Both the position numbers and the translations under genes were made by a program. Below are positions 19,711 to 31,575 of a stretch of 64,000 nt of DNA, piece after piece. The notes below the pieces were generated by a model. That model was not told the origin of the DNA. It saw only the letters and a list, made by a program, of their open reading frames with translations, and did not search any database. Every line of letters begins with the position of its first letter. Within the stretch, counting starts at the first letter, position 1. This DNA comes from Thiocystis violascens (GTDB taxonomy: Bacteria > Pseudomonadota > Gammaproteobacteria > Chromatiales > Chromatiaceae): positions 62,001-126,000 of the forward strand of contig DYNM01000001.1 in assembly GCA_020721065.1 (NCBI GenBank), read 5' to 3'.

Positions 19711-21717
19711 TCAAAACATCACGAAGAATGTCAAAAGGCTGATTAGCCCGACGATCATCGCAATAGCATAATCATAGAGATAGCCAGTTTGCAGGTGACG
19801 TGCCCATTGCGCCATGTGCGCTACACGCCCTGCCGAACCATTGACGATCATCCCGTCAATAAGCGTTCGATCACCTGTCAACCACAGCATCCGTCCTAGG
19901 TCACGGCTACCACCAGCAAGAACGCGCTGGTTAAAATCATCAAAGCCATATTTATCTTGCAAAAGCTGAGTAACTGGTCCACCAGCAGCTTGAATTTGAG
20001 TGTCAATATTTGGATTCCAGCGGAATAACACCCACCAAATAATGATTGCCAAACCTAAACCAGTCATTGCTAAAAAGAATGGTAAAGCGGTAATTCCATG
20101 TTGAACAAATGCCGCCTGACCATGCCAATGTTCACGCAAGTGATGCAAGGTGTCATGCTCATGAGCAACAACGATTGGATTCCAATTTCCAGAGGCAAAC
20201 CAATTATCTATTAGCAAAGGTTCCACTGCATACCATCCGATAAAAATGGATGGAATCGCTAACAATACTAACGGTAAAGTCACAACCCAAGATGTCTCGT
20301 GCAAGTGATGCTTCGTATGTTCATCCATACGTTCCTTGCCGTGAAAAACTAGGAAGTACATTCTGAAGCTATACAGTGCCGTAACTAAAACGCCCACGGT
20401 CAACAATAGCGTGGCGTAACCTGAACCAAAAATTTGGGAAGAGCCAACGGCTTCAATAATTGCATCTTTGGAGAAAAAACCAGAGAATCCGGGAAATCCA
20501 ATCAAAGCTAATGAACCGAAGAGAGCGGTTAGCCAAGTAATTGGCATATATTTACGCAGACCACCCATCTGACTAATGTCTTGCTTATGATGCAACGCAA
20601 TGATTACAGAACCTGCCGCTAAGAATAGTAACGCTTTGAAAAAAGCATGAGTCATTAAATGAAAGATGCCGGCTGCATAAGCGGAAGCACCAAGTGCAGT
20701 AACCATATACCCCAACTGTGACAGGGTTGAATATGCGACAACACGTTTAATATCGTTTTGAACGAGACCAATGAGCCCCATGAAAAAGGCTGTGCTTGAA
20801 CCAACAATTAGGATGAAACTCAACGCAGTTTCAGAAAGTTCATAAAGTGGCGACATTCGCGCCACCATAAACACACCTGCAGTAACCATAGTCGCAGCAT
20901 GAATCAACGCTGAAATTGGTGTAGGACCTTCCATTGAATCTGGTAGCCAAACATGCAACGGTACTTGAGCAGATTTTCCCATTGCACCCACGAATAACAG
21001 AATACAAATTAAGCTCATTAGCGATATGCCACCAAAGAGCGCAACTTCAGTGTTTGCTAATTCAGGTGCTCGCGCAAATACTTCTGCATAATCCATTGAG
21101 TTAAAGTACATGCCAACAGCGGCAATACCAAGAATAAACCCAAAATCACCAACGCGGTTGACTAAAAACGCTTTGAAGTTGGCAAAGATCGCAGTTTCAC
21201 GGGTTGACCAGAAACCAATTAGTAAATAAGACACTAAGCCAACAGCTTCCCAACCAAAAAACAACTGCATGAAGTTATTGGACATGACCAACATCAACAT
21301 GGAAAAAGTGAACAGTGAAATGTAGCTAAAAAAACGTTGATAGCTGTTACGACCAGTAAGGGCTCCATGTGACCAGTTATGTTCATCGTCAGCCATATAT
21401 CCGATGGTATAAATATGAACCATCAGTGAAACAAAACTGACTGTGGACATCATTAATACAGTCAACTTATCGACTAAAAAGCCAACTTCAAAGCGTATTC
21501 CATCTGACACCATCCAAGTATAAATGGTGTCATTAAAAACTGGTTGGTCATGCCAGATAAACCGTGACAACACCCACAATGAAAGCGCCGCAGAAATGCC
21601 AACGCCAACAATCGTTACTGAATGCGCACTGCGGCGCCCGATTTTACCACCAAAGAAACCGGCAGTAATGGCACCGATTAGCGGTGCGAGCACAATAGTC
21701 AGGTAGACGTTTTCCAT
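19711..21717 (-). CDS. nuoL: NADH-quinone oxidoreductase subunit L
   Basis: NuoL is the distal antiporter-like subunit of complex I, with a long lateral helix along the membrane arm. The signature GKSAQVPLHVWLPDSMEGPT and QNDIKRVVAYSTLSQLGYMV are present. The 668-residue length includes the C-terminal amphipathic helix region expected for NuoL and absent from NuoM/N. It lies 56 bases after nuoK. Confidence 0.96.
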   Translation of the reverse strand: MENVYLTIVLAPLIGAITAGFFGGKIGRRSAHSVTIVGVGISAALSLWVLSRFIWHDQPVFNDTIYTWMVSDGIRFEVGFLVDKLTVLMMSTVSFVSLMVHIYTIGYMADDEHNWSHGALTGRNSYQRFFSYISLFTFSMLMLVMSNNFMQLFFGWEAVGLVSYLLIGFWSTRETAIFANFKAFLVNRVGDFGFILGIAAVGMYFNSMDYAEVFARAPELANTEVALFGGISLMSLICILLFVGAMGKSAQVPLHVWLPDSMEGPTPISALIHAATMVTAGVFMVARMSPLYELSETALSFILIVGSSTAFFMGLIGLVQNDIKRVVAYSTLSQLGYMVTALGASAYAAGIFHLMTHAFFKALLFLAAGSVIIALHHKQDISQMGGLRKYMPITWLTALFGSLALIGFPGFSGFFSKDAIIEAVGSSQIFGSGYATLLLTVGVLVTALYSFRMYFLVFHGKERMDEHTKHHLHETSWVVTLPLVLLAIPSIFIGWYAVEPLLIDNWFASGNWNPIVVAHEHDTLHHLREHWHGQAAFVQHGITALPFFLAMTGLGLAIIIWWVLFRWNPNIDTQIQAAGGPVTQLLQDKYGFDDFNQRVLAGGSRDLGRMLWLTGDRTLIDGMIVNGSAGRVAHMAQWARHLQTGYLYDYAIAMIVGLISLLTFFVMF

Positions 21718-21773
21718 CTCTTCGTTGGCTCTTTACGCTTATTTTGTGAGGGGGATAAACAAAATTTTCTACA

Positions 21774-22079
21774 TTAACCTTTTAATGCGTCGAGGTCTTC
21801 AACGTTGATTGTTCTCCGGTTACGGAATAACACAACTAATATCGCTAACCCAATTGCAGCTTCGGCTGCTGCTACGGTAAGAATAAAGAAAACAAATACT
21901 TGACCTACCATATCATCAAGAAAGTGCGAAAAAGCTATAAAATTGACATTCACTGCCAAAAGCATCAGTTCAATGCACATTAAAAGCAGAATAACATTCT
22001 TACGGTTTAAGAAAATTCCAGCAACGGCAATGGAAAACAGCAAACCGCTGAAAACTAAGTAGTCGGAAAGTGCAATCAT
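21774..22079 (-). CDS. nuoK: NADH-quinone oxidoreductase subunit K
   Basis: NuoK is a three-helix complex I subunit in the proton path between NuoH and NuoN. The two essential membrane glutamates are seen in [17 protein letters not shown] and [18 protein letters not shown]. The length of 101 residues is exactly typical. The start overlaps the nuoJ stop by four bases. Confidence 0.96.
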   Translation of the reverse strand: MIALSDYLVFSGLLFSIAVAGIFLNRKNVILLLMCIELMLLAVNVNFIAFSHFLDDMVGQVFVFFILTVAAAEAAIGLAILVVLFRNRRTINVEDLDALKG

Positions 22080-22699
22080 GCCGATTCTTCCTTTTCAAAA
22101 GGTTCTGAAGCCATTTTAACAATCCGAATTCGATCAATCCCTTTCCTAACAAGCACTTGACGTGCCGGATCAATATACTTGTTTTCAGGACGCCGCCGCA
22201 GTGTTAAACGAATTGCTGCAACAATTGCAACCAGTAAAATGACCGCAGCAATTTCAACGGGATAAAGGTAAATCGTATACAGTAAAAGTCCCAATTCTCG
22301 AGTGTTATTGAGACTGGAATCCGCAGCATCGGGTGCCGGAAACGCTGATAGGTTAAAGGTTTCTGAACCAACAACCAAAAACATCTCAATAGCCATTACC
22401 AAGGTAACAATCGCCCCTAAAGGCAAATAACGGATAAATCCGGCACGCAAAGCAGCAAGATCAATATCGAGCATCATTACAACAAACAAAAATAACACCA
22501 TTACGGCGCCAACATAAACGAGGATTAAAACGATTCCTAGAAACTCAGCTTCTAACAAAATCCACAGTGCTGCGCTTGTTACAAATGCTAATACTAAAAA
22601 AAGCACCGAATGAACAGGGTTCCGCCGCGTAATCACCATTCCAGAAGCCCAGAGAGTGATGAGCGCAAAGACGTAAAAAAGAAATTTTTCAAAGCCCAT
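22076..22699 (-). CDS. nuoJ: NADH-quinone oxidoreductase subunit J
   Basis: NuoJ is a five-helix complex I membrane subunit whose third helix undergoes conformational change. The segment [20 protein letters not shown] followed by [11 protein letters not shown] is diagnostic. The length is 207 residues. It lies 12 bases after nuoI and overlaps nuoK by four bases. Confidence 0.95.
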   Translation of the reverse strand: MGFEKFLFYVFALITLWASGMVITRRNPVHSVLFLVLAFVTSAALWILLEAEFLGIVLILVYVGAVMVLFLFVVMMLDIDLAALRAGFIRYLPLGAIVTLVMAIEMFLVVGSETFNLSAFPAPDAADSSLNNTRELGLLLYTIYLYPVEIAAVILLVAIVAAIRLTLRRRPENKYIDPARQVLVRKGIDRIRIVKMASEPFEKEESA

Positions 22700-22711
22700 G
22701 ATTCATCTCGC

Positions 22712-23203
22712 TCAACGGTAGATCGCATCGGCTGCACGAGCCGCAGCAATCTCAGTTTCATATTGATCACCAATAGCGAGTAACTTTTCTTTAGTCATTA
22801 TGTTCTCACCACGATTTTCAAAGTGATATTCATAAACGTTTGTTTCAACAATAGAATCAACCGGGCAGGATTCTTCGCAAAACCCACAGTAGATACATTT
22901 GAATAAATCAATCTCATAGCGTGTCGTACGCCGCGAACCATCGGCACGTTCTTCACATTCAATGGTAATTGCTAATGCCGGACATACCGCTTCACACAGT
23001 TTGCAAGCAATACACCGTTCTTCACCATTTGGATAACGACGCAACGCATGTAACCCACGAAAACGTGGCGACAATGGCGCTTTTTCTTCTGGGTACTGAA
23101 CTGTAAATTTACGCTCGAATAAATAGCCACCAGTCAAAGATAATCCTTTGAACAGTTCCACCATGAACAAGCTGTGGAGATAGTTACGCGCAGTTTTCAG
23201 CAT
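22712..23203 (-). CDS. nuoI: NADH-quinone oxidoreductase subunit I
   Basis: NuoI carries two [4Fe-4S] clusters (N6a, N6b) that pass electrons to NuoB. The motifs [12 protein letters not shown] and [12 protein letters not shown] are intact. I use ATG at 23203, giving 163 residues starting [20 protein letters not shown] and lying 14 bases after the nuoH stop. The track start at 23233 would run into nuoH. A second, shorter NuoI-like ferredoxin is encoded downstream of nuoN. Confidence 0.96.
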   Translation of the reverse strand: MLKTARNYLHSLFMVELFKGLSLTGGYLFERKFTVQYPEEKAPLSPRFRGLHALRRYPNGEERCIACKLCEAVCPALAITIECEERADGSRRTTRYEIDLFKCIYCGFCEESCPVDSIVETNVYEYHFENRGENIMTKEKLLAIGDQYETEIAAARAADAIYR

Positions 23204-23217
23204 GGGTTGTCTCTGGT

Positions 23218-24252
23218 TCAAGCGGACCACCATGGCGGTAGCTTATAAATGACCGCGAGTGCCACAATCAATATCCAAACAATCGTGATCGGAATGAAAA
23301 CTTTCCAGCCTAAACGCATAATCTGGTCATAGCGATAGCGGGGAAATGTTGCCCGAAACCACAGAAATAAAAACATAAAGAAGAACGTTTTTAGCAATAA
23401 CCAGTGAAAGCCATCATCAAGCAAAAAGACGCCGTCTACCAAGGTTTGTGGTAATGGAGATAACCAACCACCCGCAAAGAGTAACGCTGTCAATGCCGAC
23501 ACAAGGATCATATTAGCGTATTCAGCTAAAAAGAAAATCGCGAAAGTCATGCCGGAATACTCGACATGAAAACCAGCGACAATTTCTGATTCACCTTCAG
23601 CGACATCAAATGGCGCACGATTCGTTTCAGCGACGCCAGAAATTAAGTAAACGCCAAATAATGGTAACAATGGCAACCAATACCAAGTGAAAACATGACC
23701 TGCTTGGGCATTTACAATATCACCTAAATTCAAACTTCCGGCAGCAACTAATACACCAACAAGCGCAAATCCCATAGCAATCTCATAGGAAACAATTTGC
23801 GCAGCCGAACGCATCGCTCCGAGTAAAGCGTACTTTGAATTAGAAGACCAACCGGCAATAATAATTCCGTATACGCCCAACGACGTTAGCGCCAAAATAT
23901 ACAGCAACCCTGCGTTAATATCAGCCAGCACTAGCTCTTCGTCAAAAGGAAACACTGCCCAAGCAGCTAATGCTGGTGCAAGTGCAATAACAGGTGCCAT
24001 TAAAAATAGCGTTTTATCAGCTTTAGTTGGAATGATGATTTCTTTCATCATTAACTTGACTGCGTCAGCAATTGGTTGTAGCCAGCCGCGCCAACCCACG
24101 CGATTAGGACCAATGCGTACTTGGATATAACCAATTACCTTACGTTCGGCATAAGTGTAATAGGCAACTAACCCTAGTAAAGGCAAAACAATCGCTGCAA
24201 TTTTAAGTAAAATTTGCAAAACCAGTGGCAGTGCGTTCCAAAGTTCAATCAT
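23218..24252 (-). CDS. nuoH: NADH-quinone oxidoreductase subunit H
   Basis: NuoH is the membrane subunit that forms the quinone-access chamber and links the peripheral arm to the proton channels. The marks [40 protein letters not shown] and the acidic loop [20 protein letters not shown] are present. The length of 344 residues is normal. It lies 10 bases after nuoG. Confidence 0.96.
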   Translation of the reverse strand: MIELWNALPLVLQILLKIAAIVLPLLGLVAYYTYAERKVIGYIQVRIGPNRVGWRGWLQPIADAVKLMMKEIIIPTKADKTLFLMAPVIALAPALAAWAVFPFDEELVLADINAGLLYILALTSLGVYGIIIAGWSSNSKYALLGAMRSAAQIVSYEIAMGFALVGVLVAAGSLNLGDIVNAQAGHVFTWYWLPLLPLFGVYLISGVAETNRAPFDVAEGESEIVAGFHVEYSGMTFAIFFLAEYANMILVSALTALLFAGGWLSPLPQTLVDGVFLLDDGFHWLLLKTFFFMFLFLWFRATFPRYRYDQIMRLGWKVFIPITIVWILIVALAVIYKLPPWWSA

Positions 24253-24262
24253 CTTTGCCTCG

Positions 24263-26662
24263 TCACTTTGTGCCAGTGCGTGTTGGTGCGGCGACCTTGA
24301 TTAGGTTAATAGCGCCGATTTGATTGCCAAGTAGCGCACTTGCTTCAATTCCTGCGGCAATATAAGCGCATCCCATCGCAATGCGCTCATCAAAGAAGCA
24401 TGGCGCAGTGATTTCACTATTCGCTTGATGAATACGCACCCAATCAGTTGCAATTAATCCTAATGCAGTTGCTTGATTTGGATGTAAATAAACACCAAAA
24501 ACAGAGCGCGTCATTGGTAATTGCTGCAATGGAAGCGCCCGTCGTACTAAAGAATCGGTCGCATAAATCGGCATTCCGCCAATGCGCATCATGTCCGCTT
24601 GCATCAATTCAGTATTTGCTACCAAATCGGCGCTAGGAGCGTTATTAAACTGACTGTCCGCACATAATGCCGCTAATTCATCACGAACCTGCGCCCCGTC
24701 TTGATAGTTAAACCCTTGAATATCCAACAAGTTGCCGAGTACGCGTAACACTTTCCAGCCTGGACGCGCTTCACCCGGCGGCGGAATCGCACCTTGAAAC
24801 CGCTGCCAAGTGCCACTGGCATTGACATAAGTTCCTGAAGTTTCAGCAAAAATCCCAACAGGTAGTAACACATCAGCGGCATTTTCAAGCGCAGGCGAGC
24901 GGAAAGCAGAACACGCAATTACAAAATCAGCCTTTGCACAGGCATTCAAAGCACTCGCTGAATTCTCCAAATCAAGCTCCGGTTCTATTCCCCATAAAAC
25001 CAAAGTTTTCAGTGCGTTATTGAGCATTTCCGCAGTCGTTAATCCGGCGGCAATTGGCTTTGCTCCTGGCAGACGACGCGGATGCGCTCCTGCTAAATAC
25101 GCGCCCACGCTATTAGCAGCGACAGGCAAATATCCAACACGGCATTGGGTCGCTGCGGCAAGCGCATACGCCAACATCTTGAGCAGGGCGAAATTGGGAT
25201 GTGCTGTTGCTAAAGAACCCAATAGAATCAAAGCACTTGCGCTCTGTCCGGCATCACGCAACGCCGTTGCGGCAGCAATATGCGCCGGAGTTGGCGTGAC
25301 GGTTGCCAGTAATTCGCCCACTGCGCCAGAACCAGAGGCACCGGCTGCCTGCGCGATTGCTGCTAAATCAGTGATCATGGTCGCAGGCGCACCCACGAAC
25401 TGCTGGGCGGGATGATTGAGATCAATCTGTAATGGATTCAGACACATGACTTGGGCACCAGCAAGCGCCGCTTTGCGCACGCGATGCGCCAACAACGGCT
25501 GCTCTTGACGCAAATCCGTGCCGATCAGGAACAAACTGCGCTGTGACTCCAATTCAGAAATACTGACTCCAAGCCAAGGCAGCAGCGGGTCTGACGCATC
25601 GCCGCTGAAATCTTGTTGACGCAAGCGGTGGTCGATATTTGCGCAACCCAGTTCACGCGCAAGTCGTTGTGCTAAATAGAGTTCTTCCAGTGTTGCAGTC
25701 GGGGACAACAGCCAACCCATTTCCGCTGGCGAAGCAGACTTCAGCCGCTCGGCGACTTGCGTCAACGCAGTTGACCAATCAACTTCACGCCACACGCCCT
25801 GCTGTTTTAGCAGCGGTACCGTCAAGCGGTCGGCACTGTTGAGACCGAGATAGCTGTAGCGGTCGCGGTCGGAAATCCATGTTTCGTTGACTGCGTCATT
25901 CTCACGCGGATGAACGCGCACGACCCGCCCACGGCGAATGTGCAAGCTGAGATTGGAACCAACGCCATCATGTGGGGCGATGCCGTCCACTCCCGTCAAT
26001 TCCCACGCCCGCGCCGTAAAGCGTGACGGTTTAGCGGTCAAAGCGCCAACTGGACATAAATCAATGATATTACTAGACAATTCATGGTTGACGGCATGAG
26101 CAACAAAGGTGCCGACGCGCATATCTTCACCGCGTCCAGTCGCGCCCAACTCGCGCACTCCCGCAATCTCAGCGCAAAACCGCACGCAACGTGTGCATTG
26201 AATGCAGCGCGTCATATCAGTGGCAATCAGCGGACCAAAATCTTCGTCTTCAACGACGCGCTTGCCTTCCGTAAAGCGAGACACATCACCACCATAACCA
26301 ACGGCAACATCTTGTAACTCACACTCACCACCTTGATCGCAAATTGGACAATCAAGCGGATGGTTAATTAACAAAAATTCCATTGTGCCCTGCTGGGCTT
26401 CAATCGCTTTTGGTGATCGTGTCCACACTTTCATTCCGGCAGCAATTGGAGTCGCACAAGCGGGAACCGGTTTAGGGAATGGACGACCACCTTGCTCCGC
26501 TTCTACCAAACACATGCGACAATTTGCGGCAATAGACAACTTTTTGTGATAGCAAAACCGAGGAATTGAAATGCCCATCCGATCAGCGACCGTAATGATC
26601 ATTTCTCCCGGTGCCGCTTCACAAGCGCGACCATCGATCTCAATAGTGATCTTATCCGTCAT
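24263..26662 (-). CDS. nuoG: NADH-quinone oxidoreductase subunit G
   Basis: NuoG is the large iron-sulfur subunit in the peripheral arm of complex I. The N-terminal ferredoxin-like domain has [15 protein letters not shown] for [2Fe-2S] N1b. [14 protein letters not shown] and [16 protein letters not shown] follow for the 4Fe-4S clusters, then a molybdopterin-oxidoreductase-like domain without a functional cofactor site. The length of 799 residues is usual. The middle of the gene is more GC-rich than its neighbours. It lies 72 bases after nuoF. Confidence 0.95.
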   Translation of the reverse strand: MTDKITIEIDGRACEAAPGEMIITVADRMGISIPRFCYHKKLSIAANCRMCLVEAEQGGRPFPKPVPACATPIAAGMKVWTRSPKAIEAQQGTMEFLLINHPLDCPICDQGGECELQDVAVGYGGDVSRFTEGKRVVEDEDFGPLIATDMTRCIQCTRCVRFCAEIAGVRELGATGRGEDMRVGTFVAHAVNHELSSNIIDLCPVGALTAKPSRFTARAWELTGVDGIAPHDGVGSNLSLHIRRGRVVRVHPRENDAVNETWISDRDRYSYLGLNSADRLTVPLLKQQGVWREVDWSTALTQVAERLKSASPAEMGWLLSPTATLEELYLAQRLARELGCANIDHRLRQQDFSGDASDPLLPWLGVSISELESQRSLFLIGTDLRQEQPLLAHRVRKAALAGAQVMCLNPLQIDLNHPAQQFVGAPATMITDLAAIAQAAGASGSGAVGELLATVTPTPAHIAAATALRDAGQSASALILLGSLATAHPNFALLKMLAYALAAATQCRVGYLPVAANSVGAYLAGAHPRRLPGAKPIAAGLTTAEMLNNALKTLVLWGIEPELDLENSASALNACAKADFVIACSAFRSPALENAADVLLPVGIFAETSGTYVNASGTWQRFQGAIPPPGEARPGWKVLRVLGNLLDIQGFNYQDGAQVRDELAALCADSQFNNAPSADLVANTELMQADMMRIGGMPIYATDSLVRRALPLQQLPMTRSVFGVYLHPNQATALGLIATDWVRIHQANSEITAPCFFDERIAMGCAYIAAGIEASALLGNQIGAINLIKVAAPTRTGTK

Positions 26663-26734
26663 GATGTGTCTGTTTCAGTCAGTCCGAAGCGCAGATCATT
26701 CAATACGCTATTGGTAAAATAATTACTGAATCAA

Positions 26735-28018
26735 TTAAGCAGCAAGGCTGCGCCCGTGTTCAATCAAGTGAGTAAATTCATGTCGATAATGCTTCAAAAA
26801 ACTTTGCACCGGCATTGCAGCCGCATCGCCTAAAGCACAAATTGTGCGTCCACCAATACGTCCAGCAACACTGTCCAATAAATCTAAATCTTCAGGACGC
26901 CCGTTACCATCTAAAATACGTTTCAATATACGCGCCAACCATCCCGTACCTTCACGACATGGAGTGCATTGACCACAAGATTCGTGCATATAAAAATGCG
27001 CCAAATTGTGTAACAACTTAACCATGCAAGTCCCTTCGGCAATAACAATGACTGCACCAGAACCCAGCATAGAACCGGCTTTAGCGATGCAATCATAATC
27101 CATATCAACATTCATCATCATGTCACCCGGCACCACCGGGACCGATGAACCACCGGGAATAACTGCTTTCAGAGGACGTCCATCTAAAACTCCACCCGCA
27201 AGTTCTAATAAATTGCGAAATGGCGTTCCTAATGGAACTTCAAAATTACCGGGCTGATTGACATGACCGCTAACAGCAAACAACTTAGGTCCGCCATTAT
27301 TCGGACGTCCTTGCTCTAAAAACCACTGCCCACCTTTTTCTAAAATCACCGGAATAGAAGCAAGTGTTTCAGTGTTATTAATCGTTGTTGGACGACCATA
27401 GAGACCATATTGCGCTGGAAATGGCGGCTTAAACCGAGGCTGCCCTTTCTTACCTTCAATAGATTCTAATAACGCCGTTTCCTCACCGCACACATAAGCG
27501 CCAGCGCCAAGATGTGTGTAAAGATCAAAATCAACACCAGAATCTAAGATATTCTTACCTAACAATCCAGCGGCATAGGCTTCTTTAATTGCTTCCTCAA
27601 ATCGCGCAATCGGCTGATGAAATTCACCGCGAATGTAATTATATCCTACCGTTGCGCCGATACAGTAACCGGCAATCGCCATACCTTCAATCAATTGATG
27701 CGGATTATAACGAAGAATATCGCGGTCTTTACAGGTGCCAGGCTCACCTTCATCAGAATTACAGACAATGTATTTTTGTCCCGGCGCTGTGCGCGGCATA
27801 AAGCTCCACTTCAATCCCGTAGGAAATCCAGCTCCACCGCGTCCGCGCAAATTAGACTTTTTTACTTCATCAATTAAATGATTTGGGTCAATCTTTTCGC
27901 TCAGAATCCGTTCCCATTGCGCGTAGCCACCAAGACTGCGATATGTAGCCAGCGTATGCCGCACAACGCCGTCTAAATGAGCATTACGAAAACAAACTGT
28001 ATTTTGATTTTGGACCAT
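26735..28018 (-). CDS. nuoF: NADH-quinone oxidoreductase subunit F
   Basis: NuoF binds NADH and FMN and carries cluster N3. The nucleotide-site glycine-rich segment [39 protein letters not shown] and the cluster motif [12 protein letters not shown] are all present. The length of 427 residues is normal. It starts 5 bases after the nuoE stop. Confidence 0.97.
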   Translation of the reverse strand: MVQNQNTVCFRNAHLDGVVRHTLATYRSLGGYAQWERILSEKIDPNHLIDEVKKSNLRGRGGAGFPTGLKWSFMPRTAPGQKYIVCNSDEGEPGTCKDRDILRYNPHQLIEGMAIAGYCIGATVGYNYIRGEFHQPIARFEEAIKEAYAAGLLGKNILDSGVDFDLYTHLGAGAYVCGEETALLESIEGKKGQPRFKPPFPAQYGLYGRPTTINNTETLASIPVILEKGGQWFLEQGRPNNGGPKLFAVSGHVNQPGNFEVPLGTPFRNLLELAGGVLDGRPLKAVIPGGSSVPVVPGDMMMNVDMDYDCIAKAGSMLGSGAVIVIAEGTCMVKLLHNLAHFYMHESCGQCTPCREGTGWLARILKRILDGNGRPEDLDLLDSVAGRIGGRTICALGDAAAMPVQSFLKHYRHEFTHLIEHGRSLAA

Positions 28019-28023
28019 AATGT

Positions 28024-28551
28024 TTATTCCAGCCCATCAATCAGTTTATCAAGTGATTCCGGTGACAGATTTTCGTAATATTGTTTATCAATCATCACCG
28101 CCGGAGCACCGCAGCAAGCTCCTAAACATTCGACTTCTTTCAAGGTAAAACGACCATCAGCAGTAATTTCATTTGGATGAACGTTGTATTTAGATTCAAC
28201 GTGATGTAATAACGCATCAGAACCGCGCAACAAGCAAGAGACACTATTACAAATACAAACCTTATGTTTACCTTGCGGTTCTAAATCATACATACCATAA
28301 AAAGTTGCAACTTCATAAACCGACACTTCTGGCATATCGAGATAAGCAGCAACCGCATTCATTAATTCCGTAGTGAGCCACCCGCCATTTGCATCTTGTA
28401 CTAATGTCAAAGTTGGCATCACTGCCGATTGTTTCCATTCAACCGGGTATTTCGCAATTAACGCATCAATTGCCGCCCGAATCTCAGACGTAAAGAACGC
28501 CGACTTATCACAACTGTGCGTCACTGCGAGCGGTGTATTACGGAAGCTCAT
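28024..28551 (-). CDS. nuoE: NADH-quinone oxidoreductase subunit E
   Basis: NuoE is a thioredoxin-fold subunit with the [2Fe-2S] cluster N1a. The four ligands lie in [13 protein letters not shown] and [14 protein letters not shown]. The length of 175 residues is normal. Its start codon shares one base with the nuoD stop (coordinate 28551). Confidence 0.96.
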   Translation of the reverse strand: MSFRNTPLAVTHSCDKSAFFTSEIRAAIDALIAKYPVEWKQSAVMPTLTLVQDANGGWLTTELMNAVAAYLDMPEVSVYEVATFYGMYDLEPQGKHKVCICNSVSCLLRGSDALLHHVESKYNVHPNEITADGRFTLKEVECLGACCGAPAVMIDKQYYENLSPESLDKLIDGLE

Positions 28552-29807
28552 CAGCGGTCAATCTCCCCAAATACGATATCGAGTGTTCCAATAACTGCCA
28601 CGACATCAGCCAACATGTGCCCCTTAGACATTTCATTTAATGCCGCGAGATGTGGAAATCCGGGTGCGCGCACTTTTAGGCGATACGGTTTATTAGCGCC
28701 ATCCGAAATAATATAGCAGCCAAACTCACCTTTAGGTGCTTCAACAGCAGCATATACTTCACCACAAGGCGGGCAATATCCTTCACTAAATAACTTGAAA
28801 TGATGAATGAGACTTTCCATATCATTTTTTACTGCTGCGCGTTGTGGCGGTGCAACTTTGTTGTCACCAACCATCACCGGACCTGGGTTTTTTCTTAACC
28901 AAGCAACGCATTGTTTAACAATACGATTAGATTGGCGCATTTCTTCCATGCGCACCAAATAACGATCATAGCAATCGCCATTGACGCCAACCGGAATGTC
29001 AAAATCGACTTGGCTATAAGCAGCATACGGTTGCTTTTTACGCAAGTCCCATTCAATTCCAGAGCCACGCAACATGGGTCCAGTGAAGCCTAACTGCAAT
29101 GCGCGTTCAGGAGAGACAACTCCAATTCCAACAGTGCGCTGTTTCCAGATGCGGTTATCCGTTAATAATGTTTCGTATTCATCAACATACTTAGGAAAAC
29201 GATTCGCAAAATCATCAATAAAATCTAATAAAGAACCTTGTCGAGCGTCATTACGTTGCGCAATGGTTTTGGCGCTGTGCCATTTAGAACTGCCTTGATA
29301 TTGCGGCATTTGATCGGGTAAATCACGATAAACACCACCGGGACGATAATACGTTGCATGTAACCGCGCACCTGACACAGCTTCATAGCAATCAAGCAAA
29401 TCTTCTCGTTCTCGAAAACAATACAAAAAAATACTCATTGCCCCAATATCTAATCCATGCGCACCGAGCCACATCAGATGATTAAGAATACGGGTGATTT
29501 CATCGAACAAAGTACGAATATATTGAGCACGCTCTGGAATTGTGATACCGAGTAATTTTTCAATTGCACGAACATATCCGTGCTCATTACACATCATCGA
29601 CACATAATCAAGCCGATCCATATAACCAATGCTTTGGTTATATGGCTTGTATTCCGCAAGTTTTTCAGTCCCACGATGTAACAACCCAATATGAGGGTCA
29701 GCGCGTTCAATAATTTCACCATCCAACTCCAATACTAGACGCAAGACTCCGTGCGCCGATGGATGCTGTGGACCAAAATTTAAAGTGTAATTACGAATTT
29801 CAGGCAT
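28551..29807 (-). CDS. nuoD: NADH-quinone oxidoreductase subunit D
   Basis: NuoD is the 49-kDa homologue that lines the quinone-binding cavity with NuoB. The start [20 protein letters not shown], the [14 protein letters not shown] segment and the C-terminal DIVFGEIDR are all family marks. The length of 418 residues is normal. nuoC and nuoD are separate genes here, unlike the fused nuoCD of enterobacteria. It overlaps nuoC by eight bases. Confidence 0.97.
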   Translation of the reverse strand: MPEIRNYTLNFGPQHPSAHGVLRLVLELDGEIIERADPHIGLLHRGTEKLAEYKPYNQSIGYMDRLDYVSMMCNEHGYVRAIEKLLGITIPERAQYIRTLFDEITRILNHLMWLGAHGLDIGAMSIFLYCFREREDLLDCYEAVSGARLHATYYRPGGVYRDLPDQMPQYQGSSKWHSAKTIAQRNDARQGSLLDFIDDFANRFPKYVDEYETLLTDNRIWKQRTVGIGVVSPERALQLGFTGPMLRGSGIEWDLRKKQPYAAYSQVDFDIPVGVNGDCYDRYLVRMEEMRQSNRIVKQCVAWLRKNPGPVMVGDNKVAPPQRAAVKNDMESLIHHFKLFSEGYCPPCGEVYAAVEAPKGEFGCYIISDGANKPYRLKVRAPGFPHLAALNEMSKGHMLADVVAVIGTLDIVFGEIDR

Positions 29808-30489
29808 TGGTCAGCCCCTTGACATAACGGCTGTCTTCGCGGATGACGCGAGGAACTAATACACGAGGCTCAATAGATACTGGTTGATAAACCACTCGAC
29901 TCTGCTCAGGATCATAACGCATTTCAACCTGACCACTTAATGGGAAATCTTTACGGAACGGATGACCAATGAAACCATAATCAGTTAAAATGCGCCGCAA
30001 ATCAGGATGACCTTGAAATAAAATTCCGTAAAGATCAAATGCTTCTCGCTCAAACCAATCAGCCGAATTCCAAACAGGAACAACAGAATCTATAATGGGG
30101 TTTTCATTATCAGCATAGACACGCACGCGCAAACGTTGGTTTTGCGACAATGACAATAAATGATAAACCACCGCAAAGCGATTTGAATTAGCTACGTTAA
30201 AAGTAGAGTCACGATCAACACTTCGTCCAAATCCAGTATTTGATGCGACTTCTGTTTCCCATTCTGATTGCCCTAACGTAGCGTAATCAACACCGCACAA
30301 ATCAATAAGCTGTTCAAAATAAAAACACGAACTGTCGCGCAAAACTCGAGCAACTTCAATTAAATAATGCTTTGGTACGGTGAGTGTCAGTTCAGAAAAT
30401 TCAATGTGCAGCGCACAATCAAGCGTTATAAAATGCTCATGAATTGCAGCAGCAAGTTTGGAGTGACGAGTGAGGGAAGATGTAGTCAT
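29800..30489 (-). CDS. nuoC: NADH-quinone oxidoreductase subunit C
   Basis: NuoC is the 30-kDa peripheral-arm subunit without a cofactor. The signature [20 protein letters not shown], followed by [12 protein letters not shown], is clear. The length is 229 residues. It lies 6 bases after nuoB and overlaps nuoD. Confidence 0.96.
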   Translation of the reverse strand: MTTSSLTRHSKLAAAIHEHFITLDCALHIEFSELTLTVPKHYLIEVARVLRDSSCFYFEQLIDLCGVDYATLGQSEWETEVASNTGFGRSVDRDSTFNVANSNRFAVVYHLLSLSQNQRLRVRVYADNENPIIDSVVPVWNSADWFEREAFDLYGILFQGHPDLRRILTDYGFIGHPFRKDFPLSGQVEMRYDPEQSRVVYQPVSIEPRVLVPRVIREDSRYVKGLTNA

Positions 30490-30495
30490 GTGCTG

Positions 30496-30981
30496 TTACG
30501 ATGCTGAACGAGCAATAGTATTTGTACGCCGAATTTTATTCTGGAGTTGCAAAATACCGTAAAGCAGCGCTTCTGCAGTTGGTGGGCAGCCCGGCACATA
30601 AATATCAACGGGAACGATGCGGTCGCAGCCACGAACAACAGCATAAGAGTAATGGTAATAACCGCCACCATTTGCACAAGAACCCATTGAGATAACCCAA
30701 CGCGGTTCTGCCATTTGGTCATACACTTTGCGTAAAGCTGGTGCCATTTTATTCACCAAGGTTCCAGCAACAATCATAACGTCTGATTGGCGCGGACTGG
30801 GTCGAAAGACAATACCAAAGCGATCTAAATCATAGCGGGCTGCGCCAGCGTGCATCATTTCAACTGCACAACATGCTAATCCAAAAGTCATTGGCCATAG
30901 CGAGCCTGTCCGCGCCCAATTAATCAGTTTATCAGCTGTCGTTGTGACAATGCCTTCTTCAAGGAGACCTTCTATTCCCAT
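30496..30981 (-). CDS. nuoB: NADH-quinone oxidoreductase subunit B
   Basis: NuoB holds the terminal cluster N2 that reduces quinone. The ligands are in [26 protein letters not shown] and [12 protein letters not shown] use ATG at 30981 because AGGAG lies seven bases upstream and the protein then starts GIEGLLEEG as in homologues. The track start at 31002 would enclose that ribosome binding site. The start overlaps the end of nuoA by ten bases. The length is 161 residues. Confidence 0.96.
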   Translation of the reverse strand: MGIEGLLEEGIVTTTADKLINWARTGSLWPMTFGLACCAVEMMHAGAARYDLDRFGIVFRPSPRQSDVMIVAGTLVNKMAPALRKVYDQMAEPRWVISMGSCANGGGYYHYSYAVVRGCDRIVPVDIYVPGCPPTAEALLYGILQLQNKIRRTNTIARSAS

Positions 30982-31328
30982 TCCAGTGCTCCTTTTTTCC
31001 ATTCGTAGAGGAAGCCAACAACTAAAATACCGAGGAATATAAACATGCTCCAGAACGCAACCATTCCAAGGTCTTTAAGTACTACTGCCCAAGGGAATAA
31101 GAAAGCGATTTCTAAATCAAAGACTATGAAAAGAATTGCGACCAGATAAAACCGCACGTCAAATTTTAGGCGTGCAGTCTCAAATGCCTCGAAGCCGCAT
31201 TCATAAGGAGCATCTTTGTCTTTGTATGGGTGACGTGGACCGAGGAAATAACCAAGTGCTAGCGGACCAACGCCCACCAGAATTCCGACAAAAATGAATA
31301 TCAGAATTGGAAGATAGTTGTTAAGCAC
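30972..31328 (-). CDS. nuoA: NADH-quinone oxidoreductase subunit A
   Basis: NuoA is a three-helix membrane subunit at the junction of the two arms of complex I. The marks are [20 protein letters not shown] and [19 protein letters not shown]. The length of 118 residues is normal. The start is GTG at 31328 with GAGGAG upstream. It is the first gene of the nuo operon; a promoter candidate lies about 45-75 bases upstream. Confidence 0.95.
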   Translation of the reverse strand: MLNNYLPILIFIFVGILVGVGPLALGYFLGPRHPYKDKDAPYECGFEAFETARLKFDVRFYLVAILFIVFDLEIAFLFPWAVVLKDLGMVAFWSMFIFLGILVVGFLYEWKKGALEWE

Positions 31329-31371
31329 GGTCTCCTCACTATTTTTTTTATAATGTATCTAGCGATGAGAC

Positions 31372-31401
31372 AGTCTAGTGCAGCACTCGCCAATATGTCA
31401 A
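31372..31401 (-). promoter_or_regulatory. Candidate sigma-70 promoter for the nuo operon
   Basis: On the minus strand TTGACA is followed after 18 bases by TAGACT. The -10 element ends 44 bases before the nuoA start, and the element lies just downstream of the tRNA-Leu terminator. The -35 is a perfect match; the -10 matches four of six positions. Confidence 0.5.
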
Positions 31402-31440
31402 CCGCTGAAAAAGCCGAATATATTGGAATTGTTATCGCAC

Positions 31441-31476
31441 AAAAAACGGCATACCGAATTTACACGGTATGCCGTT
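31441..31476 (-). terminator. Rho-independent terminator after tRNA-Leu
   Basis: Twelve-base arms AACGGCATACCG and CGGTATGCCGTT pair perfectly with an 8-base loop. On the minus strand a T-run follows. It ends the tpiA-secG-tRNA transcript and isolates it from nuoA. Confidence 0.93.
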
Positions 31477-31482
31477 GTCAAT

Positions 31483-31567
31483 TGGTGCCGACGACCAGAC
31501 TCGAACTGGTACAGCTTGCGCCACTACCCCCTCAAGATAGCGTGTCTACCAATTTCACCACGTCGGC
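31483..31567 (-). tRNA. tRNA-Leu (anticodon GAG)
   Basis: The 85-base gene folds with acceptor arms GCCGACG and CGTCGGC, an encoded CCA end, a long variable arm as in class II tRNAs, the T-loop GTTCGAGTC, and the anticodon loop CTTGAGG giving anticodon GAG. It starts 8 bases after the secG stop, so it is probably cut out of the secG transcript. Confidence 0.95.
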
Positions 31568-31575
31568 AATCTCAT

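Noticed and set aside
31441-31476. CRISPR-like palindrome
   Set aside because: It is a single hairpin with a T-run, i.e. a terminator; no spaced direct repeats exist in the window.
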